The notes: generated by a model not told the origin, from the sequence alone. Positions 24,025 through 32,785 are shown, counted from the first letter of the stretch. The stretch is DNA of 64,000 nt from Prosopocoilus inquinatus (GCA_036172665.1 CM069869.1:4960001-5024000); one strand, 5' to 3'. Program-made: numbers and translations.

Positions 24025-24375
24025 TTAATTATTAATATCAGAATCAATACTCCGAAGGTAAATACATGCACAATAAGCTTGACTTGAAGCATCACAAAAA
24101 CCATGCATTTGAATTTCTTTAGCATTATTTATAATAACATGTAGAGATATTTTTAAATCATTTAGACTGTTTAAATTATTTCGAAAATGCAACCATTTTT
24201 TTATTAATTCTGTGGGAATATTAGTATCCCTATCTATTTTTAATAACCATAATTGTTTTAAAATAATTTTTGCTATTATAGTGCAAGGACTAATTAGACC
24301 TAAAGGATCATAAATTTTTGAAATTTCTGATAAAATGTGACGTTTTGAATAAACATTAGGTTTATTATAATTCAA
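24025..24375 (-). pseudogene. BEL segment between RT and RNase H
   Basis: The translation contains SEISKIYDPLGLISP, a block found after the RT palm in BEL/Pao polyproteins, and GFCDASSQAYCACIY, the first RNase H Asp motif. Its first codons lie at the Gypsy insertion point. Removing the 6,586 bp between the ATAT duplications puts it in the same frame as the RT ORF at 30965-32149, so the two were one gene before the insertion. Confidence 0.85.
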
Positions 24376-24378
24376 TAT
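24375..24378. repeat. Gypsy target-site duplication, left copy
   Basis: ATAT directly before the TG of the 5' LTR, matching 30961-30964 after the CA of the 3' LTR. The site lies in the BEL pol gene. Confidence 0.85.
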
Positions 24379-24516
24379 TGTGGCGCACCAACCGGCTTAG
24401 CGCAAGGCGCCAAGAAGTCGGCCGCTTCGATGTATCATCGGCCGTCACGCGTTCGGGGCCCATATCGAGCAAACTAGAATCTTCCAGCATCGAGACTTCC
24501 AGACGCCAACAGTAGA

Positions 24517-24551
24517 TATAAAATCGCCCGGAGTTGACTCACGAGTCAGTC
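24517..24551 (+). promoter_or_regulatory. LTR core promoter: TATA box and initiator
   Basis: TATAAAAT at 24517-24524 is followed by TCAGTC at 24546-24551, which fits the arthropod initiator. The A at 24548 would be +1, putting the TATA box at about -31. The same arrangement exists in the 3' LTR. Confidence 0.75.
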
Positions 24552-24592
24552 GAATTCGAGCAGCGATAGTCGAAGTTAGATTTTAGTGTGAA

Positions 24593-24598
24593 AATAAA
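24593..24598 (+). terminator. LTR polyadenylation signal
   Basis: AATAAA lies about 45 bases after the predicted start site. In the 3' LTR copy it would direct 3'-end processing of the genomic RNA. Confidence 0.55.
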
Positions 24599-24703
24599 TT
24601 GTTAGAAATAAATTAGTTTTTAAGCTTCATTAAATTACGGTTAAGTTTTTATCGAGTGTTTTATTCGTTTAAATAAATAAACTCAAACCCTAGAAACGTA
24701 ACA

Positions 24704-24801
24704 GTGGTGTCAGGTGTGGGGTTTGTGCAAATAAATAAACAATTTAAAGTAAATTAAATTTAATCAGATTATTAAATAAGTACAGAAAAAAAAAAAAAAC
24801 A
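24704..24801 (+). promoter_or_regulatory. Gypsy leader with putative primer-binding site
   Basis: Directly after the LTR the sequence reads GTGGTGTCAGGTGTGGGG. The TGG start and position fit a tRNA primer-binding site, but I did not assign the tRNA. An A-run precedes the gag ATG at 24802. Confidence 0.55.
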
Positions 24802-26394
24802 ATGGCTACGAGAAAAGTGTTGTTGAAAGACTTAAAAGTGGCCGAATTAAAAACCGAATTGGAAGAACGAGAGTTAGAAACCTGTGGTTTGAAAGGCGCA
24901 CTTCAACAGCGTCTCCGATCCGATTTGTTAACAGCTGGTGAAGATCCAGAGACGTTCCTTTTCGAAATTTCGTGTGGTCCCGTCGATTTTAATAAAATCT
25001 TGAAGGATGAATTTCGAGAACAATCCAGAAATTTAGAGGAGAAGCTTCTAGAACAATCTGGAAATTTCAAGGACGAACTTCGAGAACAATCCAGAAATTT
25101 GGACGAGAAGTTTCAAGAACAGTCTGGAAATTTAGAGAAGCTTCAAGAACAATCCAGAAATTTAGAGGAGAAGCTTCTAGAACAATCTGGAAATTTCAAG
25201 GACGAACTTCGAGAACAATCCAGAAATTTGGACGAGAAGCTTCAAGAACAATCCAGAAATTTAGAGGAGAAGCTTCTAGAACAATCTGGAAATTTCGACA
25301 AATTACAAAATAAATTGTTGGAACAATCTAGAGACTTAGACGAGAAATTTCTAGAGCAATCCAGAAATTTCGACGAGAAACTTCTAGAACAGTCCGGAAA
25401 TTTGAAGGGTGAATTTCTAGAACAGACGAAAGGACTCGAAGATAAACTAGTGGTAAAAATATCGGAAGAAACAAGAAACCTTCAAGAAAATGTGGAAGAA
25501 ATAATATTCCAGCAGGATAATAAAATCAAAAATCTGGAACAAATCATGGCGGGGTTGCGAGTGTTCGGGGATCAGCCACCAGTAGAAGTACTAGAAAATA
25601 ATGAAACCCGAATTGTGGAAGGACCAACAGAAAATTCTAAACTGAAGATAAAACCACCAACGTTCGATGGAAAGTCTTCTTGGCCCAACTACTTCAAACA
25701 GTTCGAAGCAGCAGCAAAGGCAAACAGATGGACGGCCAGCGAAAAAGCCACTTCGTTAATTGTGGCCTTGAGAGGGGACGCTATCGATGTGCTGCAGACG
25801 ATGCCGCCAGAGGAACAAGAAGACTTCGACAAGCTGGTGAATAGGATGGAAATGCGTTACGGACAGGCCCATCTGACCGAGGTATACCATGCGCAGTTGA
25901 GGAATCGCTGTCAGAAATCCGGAGAAACTCTTCAGGAATTCGAAGCAGACGTTGCGCGTCTGGCCCAGTTGGCATATCCCACAGCTCCTGTTGAATTCCT
26001 CAAATGTTTGACGGTGCAGACCTTCATAGATGGAATCCGTGACCCAGACAACCAGCAAGCATTGAGAATGACCCATCCGAAGACGTCCAAGAACGCATTA
26101 GCTTATGCCTTGGAATTTGAAGCAGCGAGACGAGTCTCAAGAGGGCATGTCAAGGTGCGAGCGGCTATGGACTTCCAAGAGGAAGAAGAGGAAGAATCCG
26201 CTAACGCCAAGGTGGGATCTACTATAAAGGAGCGAGCCAGGGAGTATGCCACCGCCGAGGATGTTCGCCGCATTGTGGAACAGGTCTTCAAACAGAAGAG
26301 GCCGCTGGTTTGTTGGAATTGCCAGGAGGAAGGACATGTTCGCAGGCGATGTCCAAAGCCCAGACAGGATCCAAGGAAGCCACAGTTAAACTAA
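24802..26394 (+). CDS. Gypsy Gag with SAP-like motif, hendecad coiled coil and CCHC knuckle
   Basis: This 530-residue structural protein would assemble the particle and bind element RNA. Residues about 7-42 (LKDLKVAELKTELEERELE ... LQQRL) match the SAP helix-helix pattern known in chromatin-binding proteins. Residues about 73-216 are some 12 repeats of an 11-residue unit such as EQSRNLEEKLL, predicting a long right-handed or hendecad coiled coil. Residues about 280-440 (PPTFDGKSSWPNYFKQFE ... FIDGIRDP) are a typical retrotransposon Gag core. C504-x2-C-x4-H-x4-C517 is the zinc knuckle. The first ATG after the leader is used, preceded by AAAAC. The ORF ends in TAA immediately after the frameshift heptamer. 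It is longer than many Gypsy Gags because of the repeat array. Confidence 0.93.
   Translation: MATRKVLLKDLKVAELKTELEERELETCGLKGALQQRLRSDLLTAGEDPETFLFEISCGPVDFNKILKDEFREQSRNLEEKLLEQSGNFKDELREQSRNLDEKFQEQSGNLEKLQEQSRNLEEKLLEQSGNFKDELREQSRNLDEKLQEQSRNLEEKLLEQSGNFDKLQNKLLEQSRDLDEKFLEQSRNFDEKLLEQSGNLKGEFLEQTKGLEDKLVVKISEETRNLQENVEEIIFQQDNKIKNLEQIMAGLRVFGDQPPVEVLENNETRIVEGPTENSKLKIKPPTFDGKSSWPNYFKQFEAAAKANRWTASEKATSLIVALRGDAIDVLQTMPPEEQEDFDKLVNRMEMRYGQAHLTEVYHAQLRNRCQKSGETLQEFEADVARLAQLAYPTAPVEFLKCLTVQTFIDGIRDPDNQQALRMTHPKTSKNALAYALEFEAARRVSRGHVKVRAAMDFQEEEEEESANAKVGSTIKERAREYATAEDVRRIVEQVFKQKRPLVCWNCQEEGHVRRRCPKPRQDPRKPQLN
25018..25450 (+). repeat. 33-bp coding minisatellite in gag
   Basis: About 12 to 13 units, mostly 33 bp with a few shorter or longer, encode the EQSRNLxEKLx hendecad. 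Blocks of several units are themselves duplicated (25018-25140 resembles 25141-25260), so the array is likely to vary in length between copies. Confidence 0.9.
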
Positions 26395-29009
26395 GCCGGG
26401 TCGGTGCAGAGGGGCAAACGTCGACCCGTATTCAAAGGCCCCCAAAGACGAAAGCCAACCAAGTAATTTTCCTACGGCAGTTAACCAGCAGTGTCTTCGT
26501 GGATGTCACCATTGATGACATTCCTCACACCATGTTGTTGGATACGGGTGCGACGAAGACCATCCTAAGACCCGACGTCATTAAGTCATCTGGACGCACC
26601 GAGCCGACCAAGTGGAGACTGAAAACTGCAACTGGAACATCAGCAACTGTCCACGGTGAAGTAGAGGTTATCATCACCATTGGTTCAACTCCAATTAAAC
26701 ACCGTGCACTGGTGGCAGATATAGAGGACGAGGCAATTTTGGGCATGGACGTCATGTGTGCCCACGGGTTCCAATTGGACTTAAAGCGTGGCGTGATGGC
26801 GGTCAATAATGAGGAGTTGGTTCTACATCAACGAGGGGACGTGGCCGCTCGAGTAGTCCTCGCTGAAGACGTTGTATTACCCAGCAGGACTGAGGTTATC
26901 GTCGACGCAAAACTGGACGGTGTTTTTCAAGATGGGCAAGTCATTATGGTTGAACCTAATACTGATGATCAAAGGATTGGAAGAGGAGTCCTCGTTGGGA
27001 AAATGTTGTTGACGGCGAAGAAGGAAGTACCTGTCCGCCTGATGAACGTCAATTGTTTCTCTGTCAATATCAAGAAAGGAACAATCTTGGGAAGCTGCAC
27101 CATGGTGTCCTCCATCTCCCGGCAACTTGAAACAAACGTGCCAGAAGCGAAAGTCCCAAAGAAATTATGGGAAATGGTTATGTCAACAGCCCAGGAATTG
27201 ACTCCAGACCAGAAGACAAAAGCAAAGAATCTGATCGGCCGCTATCAAGATGTATTTGAGGTAGAAAATGGATCCAAGGGAAGAACTGATGTCGTGAAAC
27301 ACAAAATAGAGACTGGAGAAGAAAGACCTATCCGTCAAGCTCCAAGGCGATTACCGTTGGCGAAGCGTGAGGAAGCGGAACGCATTATTCGCGAGATGGA
27401 AAAGGATAATGTAATAGAACCATCAAGCAGCCCGTGGGCGTCACCAGTAGTGCTTGTGAAGAAGAAGGATGGGTCCACCAGGTTCTGTGTAGACTACCGG
27501 TTACTCAATAATGTCACCAAGAAGGACAGCTATCCCTTGCCCCGGATTGATGATACCCTGGACACCCTGGCCGGCTCAAAGATCTTCTCAACTTTGGACT
27601 TAAAGAGTGGATATTGGCAAGTGGAGCTGGCGCCCGAAGATCGAGAAAAGACGGCGTTTTCCATTGGTATGGGTCTGTGGCAGTTCACAGTGATGCCATT
27701 CGGGTTATGTAATGCCCCAGCGACATTCGAGAGGTTAATGGAGACGGTTCTGAAAGGTCTGTCCTGGACAACGTGCATGGTGTACCTTGACGACATAATT
27801 GTCGTGGGAAAGACGTTCGACGACCACCTAAGGAACCTGGAAGGAGTGTTCCAGCGGCTTCGCGGAGCTGGACTAAAGCTTAGCCTCAAGAAGTGTCACC
27901 TGTTCCAGAAGGAAGTGAATTACCTGGGGCACATAGTTAATGGAAACGGAATCGCCGTGGACCCTGTGAAGATTCAGGTGGTGAAAGACTGGCCAACTCC
28001 CAGAAATAAACACCAAATAAGGAGTTTCCTTGGCCTGTGCACTTACTATCGGCGCTACGTTCCTGGATTTGCAGACATTGCTAAGCCGTTGACAAAACTC
28101 ACTGAAGAAGGTCGTCCATTTGAATGGGACCAACAGTGTCAAATTGGCTTTGAACAACTAAAGCAGTACTTGGTTAGTGCTCCTATTCTGAGTTATCCTC
28201 TCCCGGAAGGCAAGTTCGTCGTGGACACAGATGCTAGCAACGTTGGAATTGGTGGCGTACTCTCCCAGATACAAGAGGGGCAAGAGAAGGTGATCGGCTA
28301 CTTCAGTAAAGTCCTATCAAAGCCGGAACGAAACTATTGCGTCACAAGAAGGGAATTGCTAGCCGTCGTAAAAACGATAGAACACTTCTACAAGTACTTG
28401 TATGGTAGACGCTTCCTGCTGAGGACCGACCACGCCGCTCTAAAATGGCTTCTCCGTTTCAAGAACCCAGAAGGGCAAGTTGCACGATGGATCGAACGAC
28501 TTCAGGAGTACGATTTTGAAATTCAGCATCGGGCAGGAACTAGCCATCGAAATGCCGATGCTCTGTCGAGAAGACCCTGTGCCGAAGACTGTAAGCACTG
28601 TAGTCGTTTGGACGAGAAAGTAGCCACGACTGCGAGGACAGCCATTGTTGATGACAAATGGCAAGGCGAAGAACTGCGAAGAGACCAGGAGAACGACCCG
28701 GATTTGAAATTAGTGCTAGAATGGAAAAGCAGGGACGCGAGGCCTACCTGGGAAGAGGTAGCACCATGTGCACCGTCCGTAAAATCATACTGGGCGCAGT
28801 GGGACTCCATAGTGTTGGATCGTGGTCTTCTGAGACGAAGCATAGAGAATCAGGAAGGCATGGAACAGAAGACACAGTTACTGATCCCCAAGAATAGGGT
28901 GCCAGAAGTTCTGAGGGAACTTCACGATGGAACTTCGGGAGGGCATCTGGGAGTTAAGAAGACTATGGAGAAGGTGCGCGAAAGATTTTACTGGGTGAAC
29001 TGCAAGTAA
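26310..29009 (+). CDS. Gypsy Pol, first part: protease, RT, RNase H, integrase N-terminus
   Basis: The open frame begins at 26310, but translation is expected to enter by -1 frameshift near 26388, so the first Met is not a functional start. Aspartic protease: LLDTGATKTIL with Asp at residue 78. Reverse transcriptase: FCVDYR at about 391, YLDD active site at 492-495. RNase H: catalytic D639, E682, D707 and D750 in the DTDAS, RRELLA, RTDHAAL and NADALSR motifs. The integrase zinc-binding region begins with His 872 and His 879. The frame is cut by TAA at 29007-29009 (codon 900), between those histidines and the cysteines. The next ORF is in the same frame. The enzymes process Gag-Pol and copy RNA into cDNA. 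Confidence 0.95.
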   Translation: MLELPGGRTCSQAMSKAQTGSKEATVKLSRVGAEGQTSTRIQRPPKTKANQVIFLRQLTSSVFVDVTIDDIPHTMLLDTGATKTILRPDVIKSSGRTEPTKWRLKTATGTSATVHGEVEVIITIGSTPIKHRALVADIEDEAILGMDVMCAHGFQLDLKRGVMAVNNEELVLHQRGDVAARVVLAEDVVLPSRTEVIVDAKLDGVFQDGQVIMVEPNTDDQRIGRGVLVGKMLLTAKKEVPVRLMNVNCFSVNIKKGTILGSCTMVSSISRQLETNVPEAKVPKKLWEMVMSTAQELTPDQKTKAKNLIGRYQDVFEVENGSKGRTDVVKHKIETGEERPIRQAPRRLPLAKREEAERIIREMEKDNVIEPSSSPWASPVVLVKKKDGSTRFCVDYRLLNNVTKKDSYPLPRIDDTLDTLAGSKIFSTLDLKSGYWQVELAPEDREKTAFSIGMGLWQFTVMPFGLCNAPATFERLMETVLKGLSWTTCMVYLDDIIVVGKTFDDHLRNLEGVFQRLRGAGLKLSLKKCHLFQKEVNYLGHIVNGNGIAVDPVKIQVVKDWPTPRNKHQIRSFLGLCTYYRRYVPGFADIAKPLTKLTEEGRPFEWDQQCQIGFEQLKQYLVSAPILSYPLPEGKFVVDTDASNVGIGGVLSQIQEGQEKVIGYFSKVLSKPERNYCVTRRELLAVVKTIEHFYKYLYGRRFLLRTDHAALKWLLRFKNPEGQVARWIERLQEYDFEIQHRAGTSHRNADALSRRPCAEDCKHCSRLDEKVATTARTAIVDDKWQGEELRRDQENDPDLKLVLEWKSRDARPTWEEVAPCAPSVKSYWAQWDSIVLDRGLLRRSIENQEGMEQKTQLLIPKNRVPEVLRELHDGTSGGHLGVKKTMEKVRERFYWVNCK
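26385..26428 (+). promoter_or_regulatory. Programmed -1 frameshift signal between gag and pol
   Basis: The heptamer G-TTA-AAC at 26385-26391 lies in the gag frame and is directly followed by the gag stop TAA. After a 5-nt spacer, CGGGTCG (26397-26403) can pair perfectly with CGACCCG (26422-26428), leaving an 18-nt loop. Pol is in the -1 frame relative to gag and is open through this point. GTTAAAC is a known slippery heptamer in some RNA viruses. Heptamer, spacing and stem together make this convincing, though untested. Confidence 0.8.
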
Positions 29010-29012
29010 GAC

Positions 29013-30734
29013 GTGAAGGATTGGTGCAGAAAGTGTACAGTCTGCGCAGCCAGTAACGGTCCCCACAGGCGGGGTAAGGCTCCCATGAGACAGTACAACG
29101 TTGGAAGTCCTTTTGAGAGAGTTGCCATCGATGTAGCCGGCCCGTTTCCAGAAACGAATGGTGGAAACAAGTACATCGTCGTGGTAATGGACTACTTTAG
29201 TAAGTGGGTTGAAGCTTACGCCCTACCTAACCAAGAGGCGATCACTATTGCGGAAGTCCTTGTCAGGGAATGGATCAGTCGGTATGGTGCACCTATGGAA
29301 CTGCATTCAGACCAAGGAAGGAACTTTGAATCGGCCTTGTTCAAGAACGTGTGTACTCTGCTCGGCGTACGAAAAACTAGAACAACTGCACTCCACCCAC
29401 AGTCGGACGGAATGGTGGAAAGGTTCAATAGAACCATCAACCGACATTTGTCCAAGGTCGTTTCCAATCATCAGAGGGACTGGGACACGTACATCCCCCT
29501 GTTTCTAATGGCATACCGCTCATCTGTTCATGAGACAACAGGGGAGACTCCCGCGAAAGTGGTATTCGGGCGAGAGCCGAGACTGCCCTGCGACCTGAAG
29601 TTTGGTGTGAAGCCTGGCGAAGTCTCTGCCGACGAAGATTACGTGAGCAAATTACGCAGGAAAATGGATGATATCCACAACCAAGTGCGTCACAATATAC
29701 AGACGGCCAGCGATCGGATGAAGGAGCACTATGACATCAACGCTCAACACGGGGGATACCAACCTGGAGCACTGGTCTGGCTTTATAACCCCCAAAGACG
29801 TCGAGGCCTCTCCCCAAAATTACAGACCTCTTGGGAAGGTCCTTACAAAGTGATGAAACGGATCAACGACGTCGTTTACCGCATCAAGAAGGTCCCCCAT
29901 GGCAAACCCAAAGTAATCCACTTCAACCGGATAGCCCCTTACCATGGAGAAGCAGATGAAGGGACAGTACAAAGGGCGCAAGTTTCCGAAGTGAACTTCG
30001 AAACCTTCATGTCTCATCACGCCGAAGGAAGCAAGGCACGGTTTGGAGTGACCACGGAGAAGCAACAAGATCTCTTTAAAGTGCCACCGGAGTACAGTCT
30101 GGCCCACTGCGTAGCAGAAGACCTGAAAATGTCCAAAGGAATCGCTCAGGTGTTTAGGAAGAAATTTGGCCAAATCGAGGAGCTACGAAGACAGCATCCC
30201 GTGGTAGGCAAGAGCTTGCAGATCATTGATTCGACGGCAGATCGGAGGCGCCACGTGCATTATTTAGTCACTAAGAAGACATCAAGCGGTAAACCTGACT
30301 ATCAAAGTATGTGGAGAGCCCTATATAGCCTAAGGAGACAGCTAATAGAGACCCATCAGATGAAGCTAGCCATCCCCAAATTGGGCTGCGGATTGGACGG
30401 ACTAGACTGGAGAGTAATTCGAAGCATGCTGGAAGTCATCTTCCACAGAACGGGAATTGAAGTCCTAGTCTGCAGCCACCACCCACAGGCAACAGACAGC
30501 AACAGCAAAACCGTAGACTGTTACTTCTTCCAGACGGGAAGTTGCAAGAATGGGCCAGCATGTAGATTCCGACACCCTCCTTCAAGACTATCACCAGGAA
30601 CATTTCGAGACGAAACGTTTTTAAGAAGGGGGCAGTGTGGCGCACCAACCGGCTTAGCGCAAGGCGCCAAGAAGTCGGCCGCTTCGATGTATCATCGGCC
30701 GTCACGCGTTCGGGGCCCATATCGAGCAAACTAG
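29013..30734 (+). CDS. Gypsy Pol, second part: integrase, macrodomain, CCCH zinc finger
   Basis: It continues in the same frame after one in-frame stop, so its first Met is internal. CRKCTVC (residues 5-11) completes the zinc-binding region. The catalytic triad is D40, D100 and E136 with 35 residues between the last two (DD35E). A GPY/F module (WEGPYKVMKRINDVVYRI) lies at about 275-292. Residues about 362-489 look like a macrodomain of the TARG1/OARD1 type: SLAHCVAEDLKMSKGIAQVF, YLVTKKTSSGKPDY and LAIPKLGCGLDGLDW in that order. A CCCH finger follows: C503-x7-C511-x5-C517-x3-H521. The last 33 codons or so lie in the 3' LTR. ADP-ribose binding or removal and RNA binding are inferred from the families. 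The macrodomain has no obvious separate start, so it is expected as part of Gag-Pol. Confidence 0.93.
   Translation: MKDWCRKCTVCAASNGPHRRGKAPMRQYNVGSPFERVAIDVAGPFPETNGGNKYIVVVMDYFSKWVEAYALPNQEAITIAEVLVREWISRYGAPMELHSDQGRNFESALFKNVCTLLGVRKTRTTALHPQSDGMVERFNRTINRHLSKVVSNHQRDWDTYIPLFLMAYRSSVHETTGETPAKVVFGREPRLPCDLKFGVKPGEVSADEDYVSKLRRKMDDIHNQVRHNIQTASDRMKEHYDINAQHGGYQPGALVWLYNPQRRRGLSPKLQTSWEGPYKVMKRINDVVYRIKKVPHGKPKVIHFNRIAPYHGEADEGTVQRAQVSEVNFETFMSHHAEGSKARFGVTTEKQQDLFKVPPEYSLAHCVAEDLKMSKGIAQVFRKKFGQIEELRRQHPVVGKSLQIIDSTADRRRHVHYLVTKKTSSGKPDYQSMWRALYSLRRQLIETHQMKLAIPKLGCGLDGLDWRVIRSMLEVIFHRTGIEVLVCSHHPQATDSNSKTVDCYFFQTGSCKNGPACRFRHPPSRLSPGTFRDETFLRRGQCGAPTGLAQGAKKSAASMYHRPSRVRGPYRAN
30623..30635 (+). 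promoter_or_regulatory. Gypsy polypurine tract
   Basis: AAGAAGGGGG followed by CAG directly before the TG of the 3' LTR. It is the expected primer site for plus-strand cDNA synthesis and is also translated as part of the C-terminal ORF. Confidence 0.75.
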
Positions 30735-30960
30735 AATCTTCCAGCATCGAGACTTCCAGACGCCAACAGTAGATATAAAATCGCCCGGAGTTGACTCACG
30801 AGTCAGTCGAATTCGAGCAGCGATAGTCGAAGTTAGATTTTAGTGTGAAAATAAATTGTTAGAAATAAATTAGTTTTTAAGCTTCATTAAGTTACGGTTA
30901 AGTTTTTATCGAGTGTTTTATTCGTTTAAATAAATAAACTCAAACCCTAGAAACGTAACA
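30636..30960 (+). repeat. Gypsy 3' LTR (325 bp)
   Basis: Same length as the 5' LTR, with one visible substitution. It contains the stop codon of the Pol ORF (30732-30734). Confidence 0.95.
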
Positions 30961-30964
30961 ATAT

Positions 30965-32149
30965 GTTAAAAGATAAATCATCAGATTCACATGACCATTG
31001 AATACCTAATGTTTTAATATTTTTTTCACCAAAAGTTAGCACACTAATAGGATTATCATCAGATTTAACCGAATTTAAAATAAGTTCGTTGTTTGATCTC
31101 CATTTTCTCAGAGGAAAACAAGCTGAGTTTAAAATAAATATTATTTGCTTACATAAGCAAATGGCTTCATCTAAATCGTTAAATCCTGTTATTAAGTCAT
31201 CAACATAAAATGAATTCATTATTATATGAGATGCAATTGGAAACTCATTTTTAAAATCTAATGCTAATTGTTTAAGACATCTGATAGCTAAATAAGGTGC
31301 ACTTGTTGTACCATAAGTGACAGTATTTAAAGTATATGCTTCAATATTTGTATTGGAATTAAATCGCCAAAGAATTTGTTGTAATTTTCTATCATTAGGA
31401 TGTATTAGTATTTGCCTATACATTTTTTCTATATCAGATGACACCACATAAGTATATTGACGAAAATTTAAAAGTATTGAAAAAATGTCATTTTGTATTG
31501 GTAATCCAGTGTATTGTAAATCATTAACTGAATAACCACTAGTTGTTAAAGCTGAACCATTAAAAACAACTCTCAACTTTGTGGTTAAACTTTCTTCTCT
31601 TATGACAGCATGATGAGGAAGAAAATATGATATCTCATTGGTGTCAGTAACTTTAGATAATTCCATGTGTTTTAATGATAAATAAGTATTCATAAAATCA
31701 TGATACTCAATTTTTAATTGGCAATTCTTTTCCAATTTTTTTTCCAATTGTAGTAATCTTTTTATTGCTAGATTTTTTGAGTCACCTAACTTATTTTCAT
31801 TATATTTAAGCGGTAATTTTACAATGAAACGACCATCATCATTTCTTGTATAATTATTTATAAATATTTTTTCACATTCTTCATCATCATTAGACATAAA
31901 TTTAACAGAAGGACAATCCTCAATTGTCCAAAATTTATTTATTACGTCATGTAAAACTTGATTTTCATTTATGCTGAATAAACAATTGGAATTCGTATTG
32001 AATGAATTAATCTGACCAGCTGTAATATAACCAAAACTAGTGTTTTGTAATATGGGCATATTTTTTCCCAAGAAAATTTTACCTGATCTGATTAAATTCC
32101 AAAAATGACTACCACCAATCAATAAATCAATTTCCTTTGATGTATTCAA
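30965..32149 (-). pseudogene. BEL protease end and reverse transcriptase
   Basis: The open frame runs on to 30947 inside the Gypsy LTR, but element sequence ends at 30965. The start (IDLLIGGSHFWNLI) belongs to the region after the BEL protease. RT motifs are LRVVFNGSA, VVSSDIEKMYRQI with the first catalytic Asp, TYGTTSAPYLA and FYVDD, with YVDD near residues 315-318. The upstream ORF (32162-32785) is in the same frame, separated by an in-frame TAA at 32162-32164. The apparent Met start is therefore internal. Confidence 0.92.
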
Positions 32150-32161
32150 ATTAGGATCAGC

Positions 32162-32785
32162 TTATTTAACATTAGCTGGAATATTCCAACCAGAAATATC
32201 AATGGTTCTAGATGGTAAATGATTTGTAATTTGTTCTAAAATTAAACAAGGAAGATTAAAATTGAAATTATTGTACATTGATTTCACACGAACATTACAT
32301 TTTTTATTTATTTTGGAAGAACTTTGATTAATTCCAGTAATGTTCATGTTTATATTATTTTGTGGTAACTTTAACTTGCTTATTAATCTTTTTGAAATAA
32401 AATTTGATTGTGAAGCACTGTCTAATATTGCATTACAAATATTAGCATTTCCATTAGCATCATAAATCAACACCTGTGCTGTTGATAAAAGTACATAAGA
32501 ATTCAAATGACTATTTGTCAAAGCCATATCATTTTTATTGAAATTCTCCTCTGAAGGATGTAATAATGTATTATGATTTTGGTTGCAAATTTTACATGAC
32601 TTTGATTTACAATCTTTAGTTTTATGACCTACACATAAACACTTTTCACATAATTTATTTTCTTTTACTTTTTCTAATTTCTGATCGAACGACAATTTGG
32701 AAAAATCAAAACATTTATAAATTTTATGATTAGGTTTCTTACAATAATTGCAAGAAATTTTTCCTTTTGGAAGATTTTGAGACAA
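32162..32785 (-). pseudogene. BEL nucleocapsid knuckles and aspartic protease
   Basis: Two CCHC knuckles stand at C12-C25 and C46-C59 (both C-x2-C-x4-H-x4-C), and a third Cys/His cluster at 64-76. The protease active site is AILDSASQSNFIS with Asp at residue 122, typical of the BEL/Pao (A17-type) peptidase. It overlaps the gag ORF at 32739-32785 but sits one base off in frame. The switch occurs around an A-rich run near 32755. Confidence 0.9.

Larger units (their letters stand above)
24379..24703 (+). repeat. Gypsy 5' LTR (325 bp)
   Basis: It starts TGTGGCGCACC and ends AACGTAACA. It contains the element promoter and an AATAAA signal. Confidence 0.95.
24379..30960 (+). mobile_element. Ty3/Gypsy LTR retrotransposon with macrodomain and CCCH modules
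   Basis: The 6,582-bp element has 325-bp LTRs at both ends, one visible difference between them (AAATTACGG against AAGTTACGG), a 4-bp ATAT duplication and a purine tract AAGAAGGGGG at 30623-30632. Order is LTR, leader, gag, -1 frameshift, protease, RT, RNase H, integrase with GPY/F, macrodomain, CCCH finger, LTR. The RT-RNase H-integrase order defines Ty3/Gypsy. Extra modules are a SAP-like motif and hendecad repeat in Gag, plus the two C-terminal domains. There is one in-frame stop at 29007-29009. No envelope-like ORF is present. Confidence 0.97.

Noticed and set aside
32739..32785. Programmed frameshift in the BEL element
   Set aside because: The frame change is at an A-rich run with no slippery heptamer or stem, and BEL elements usually have one gag-pol ORF; a mutation or assembly indel is simpler.
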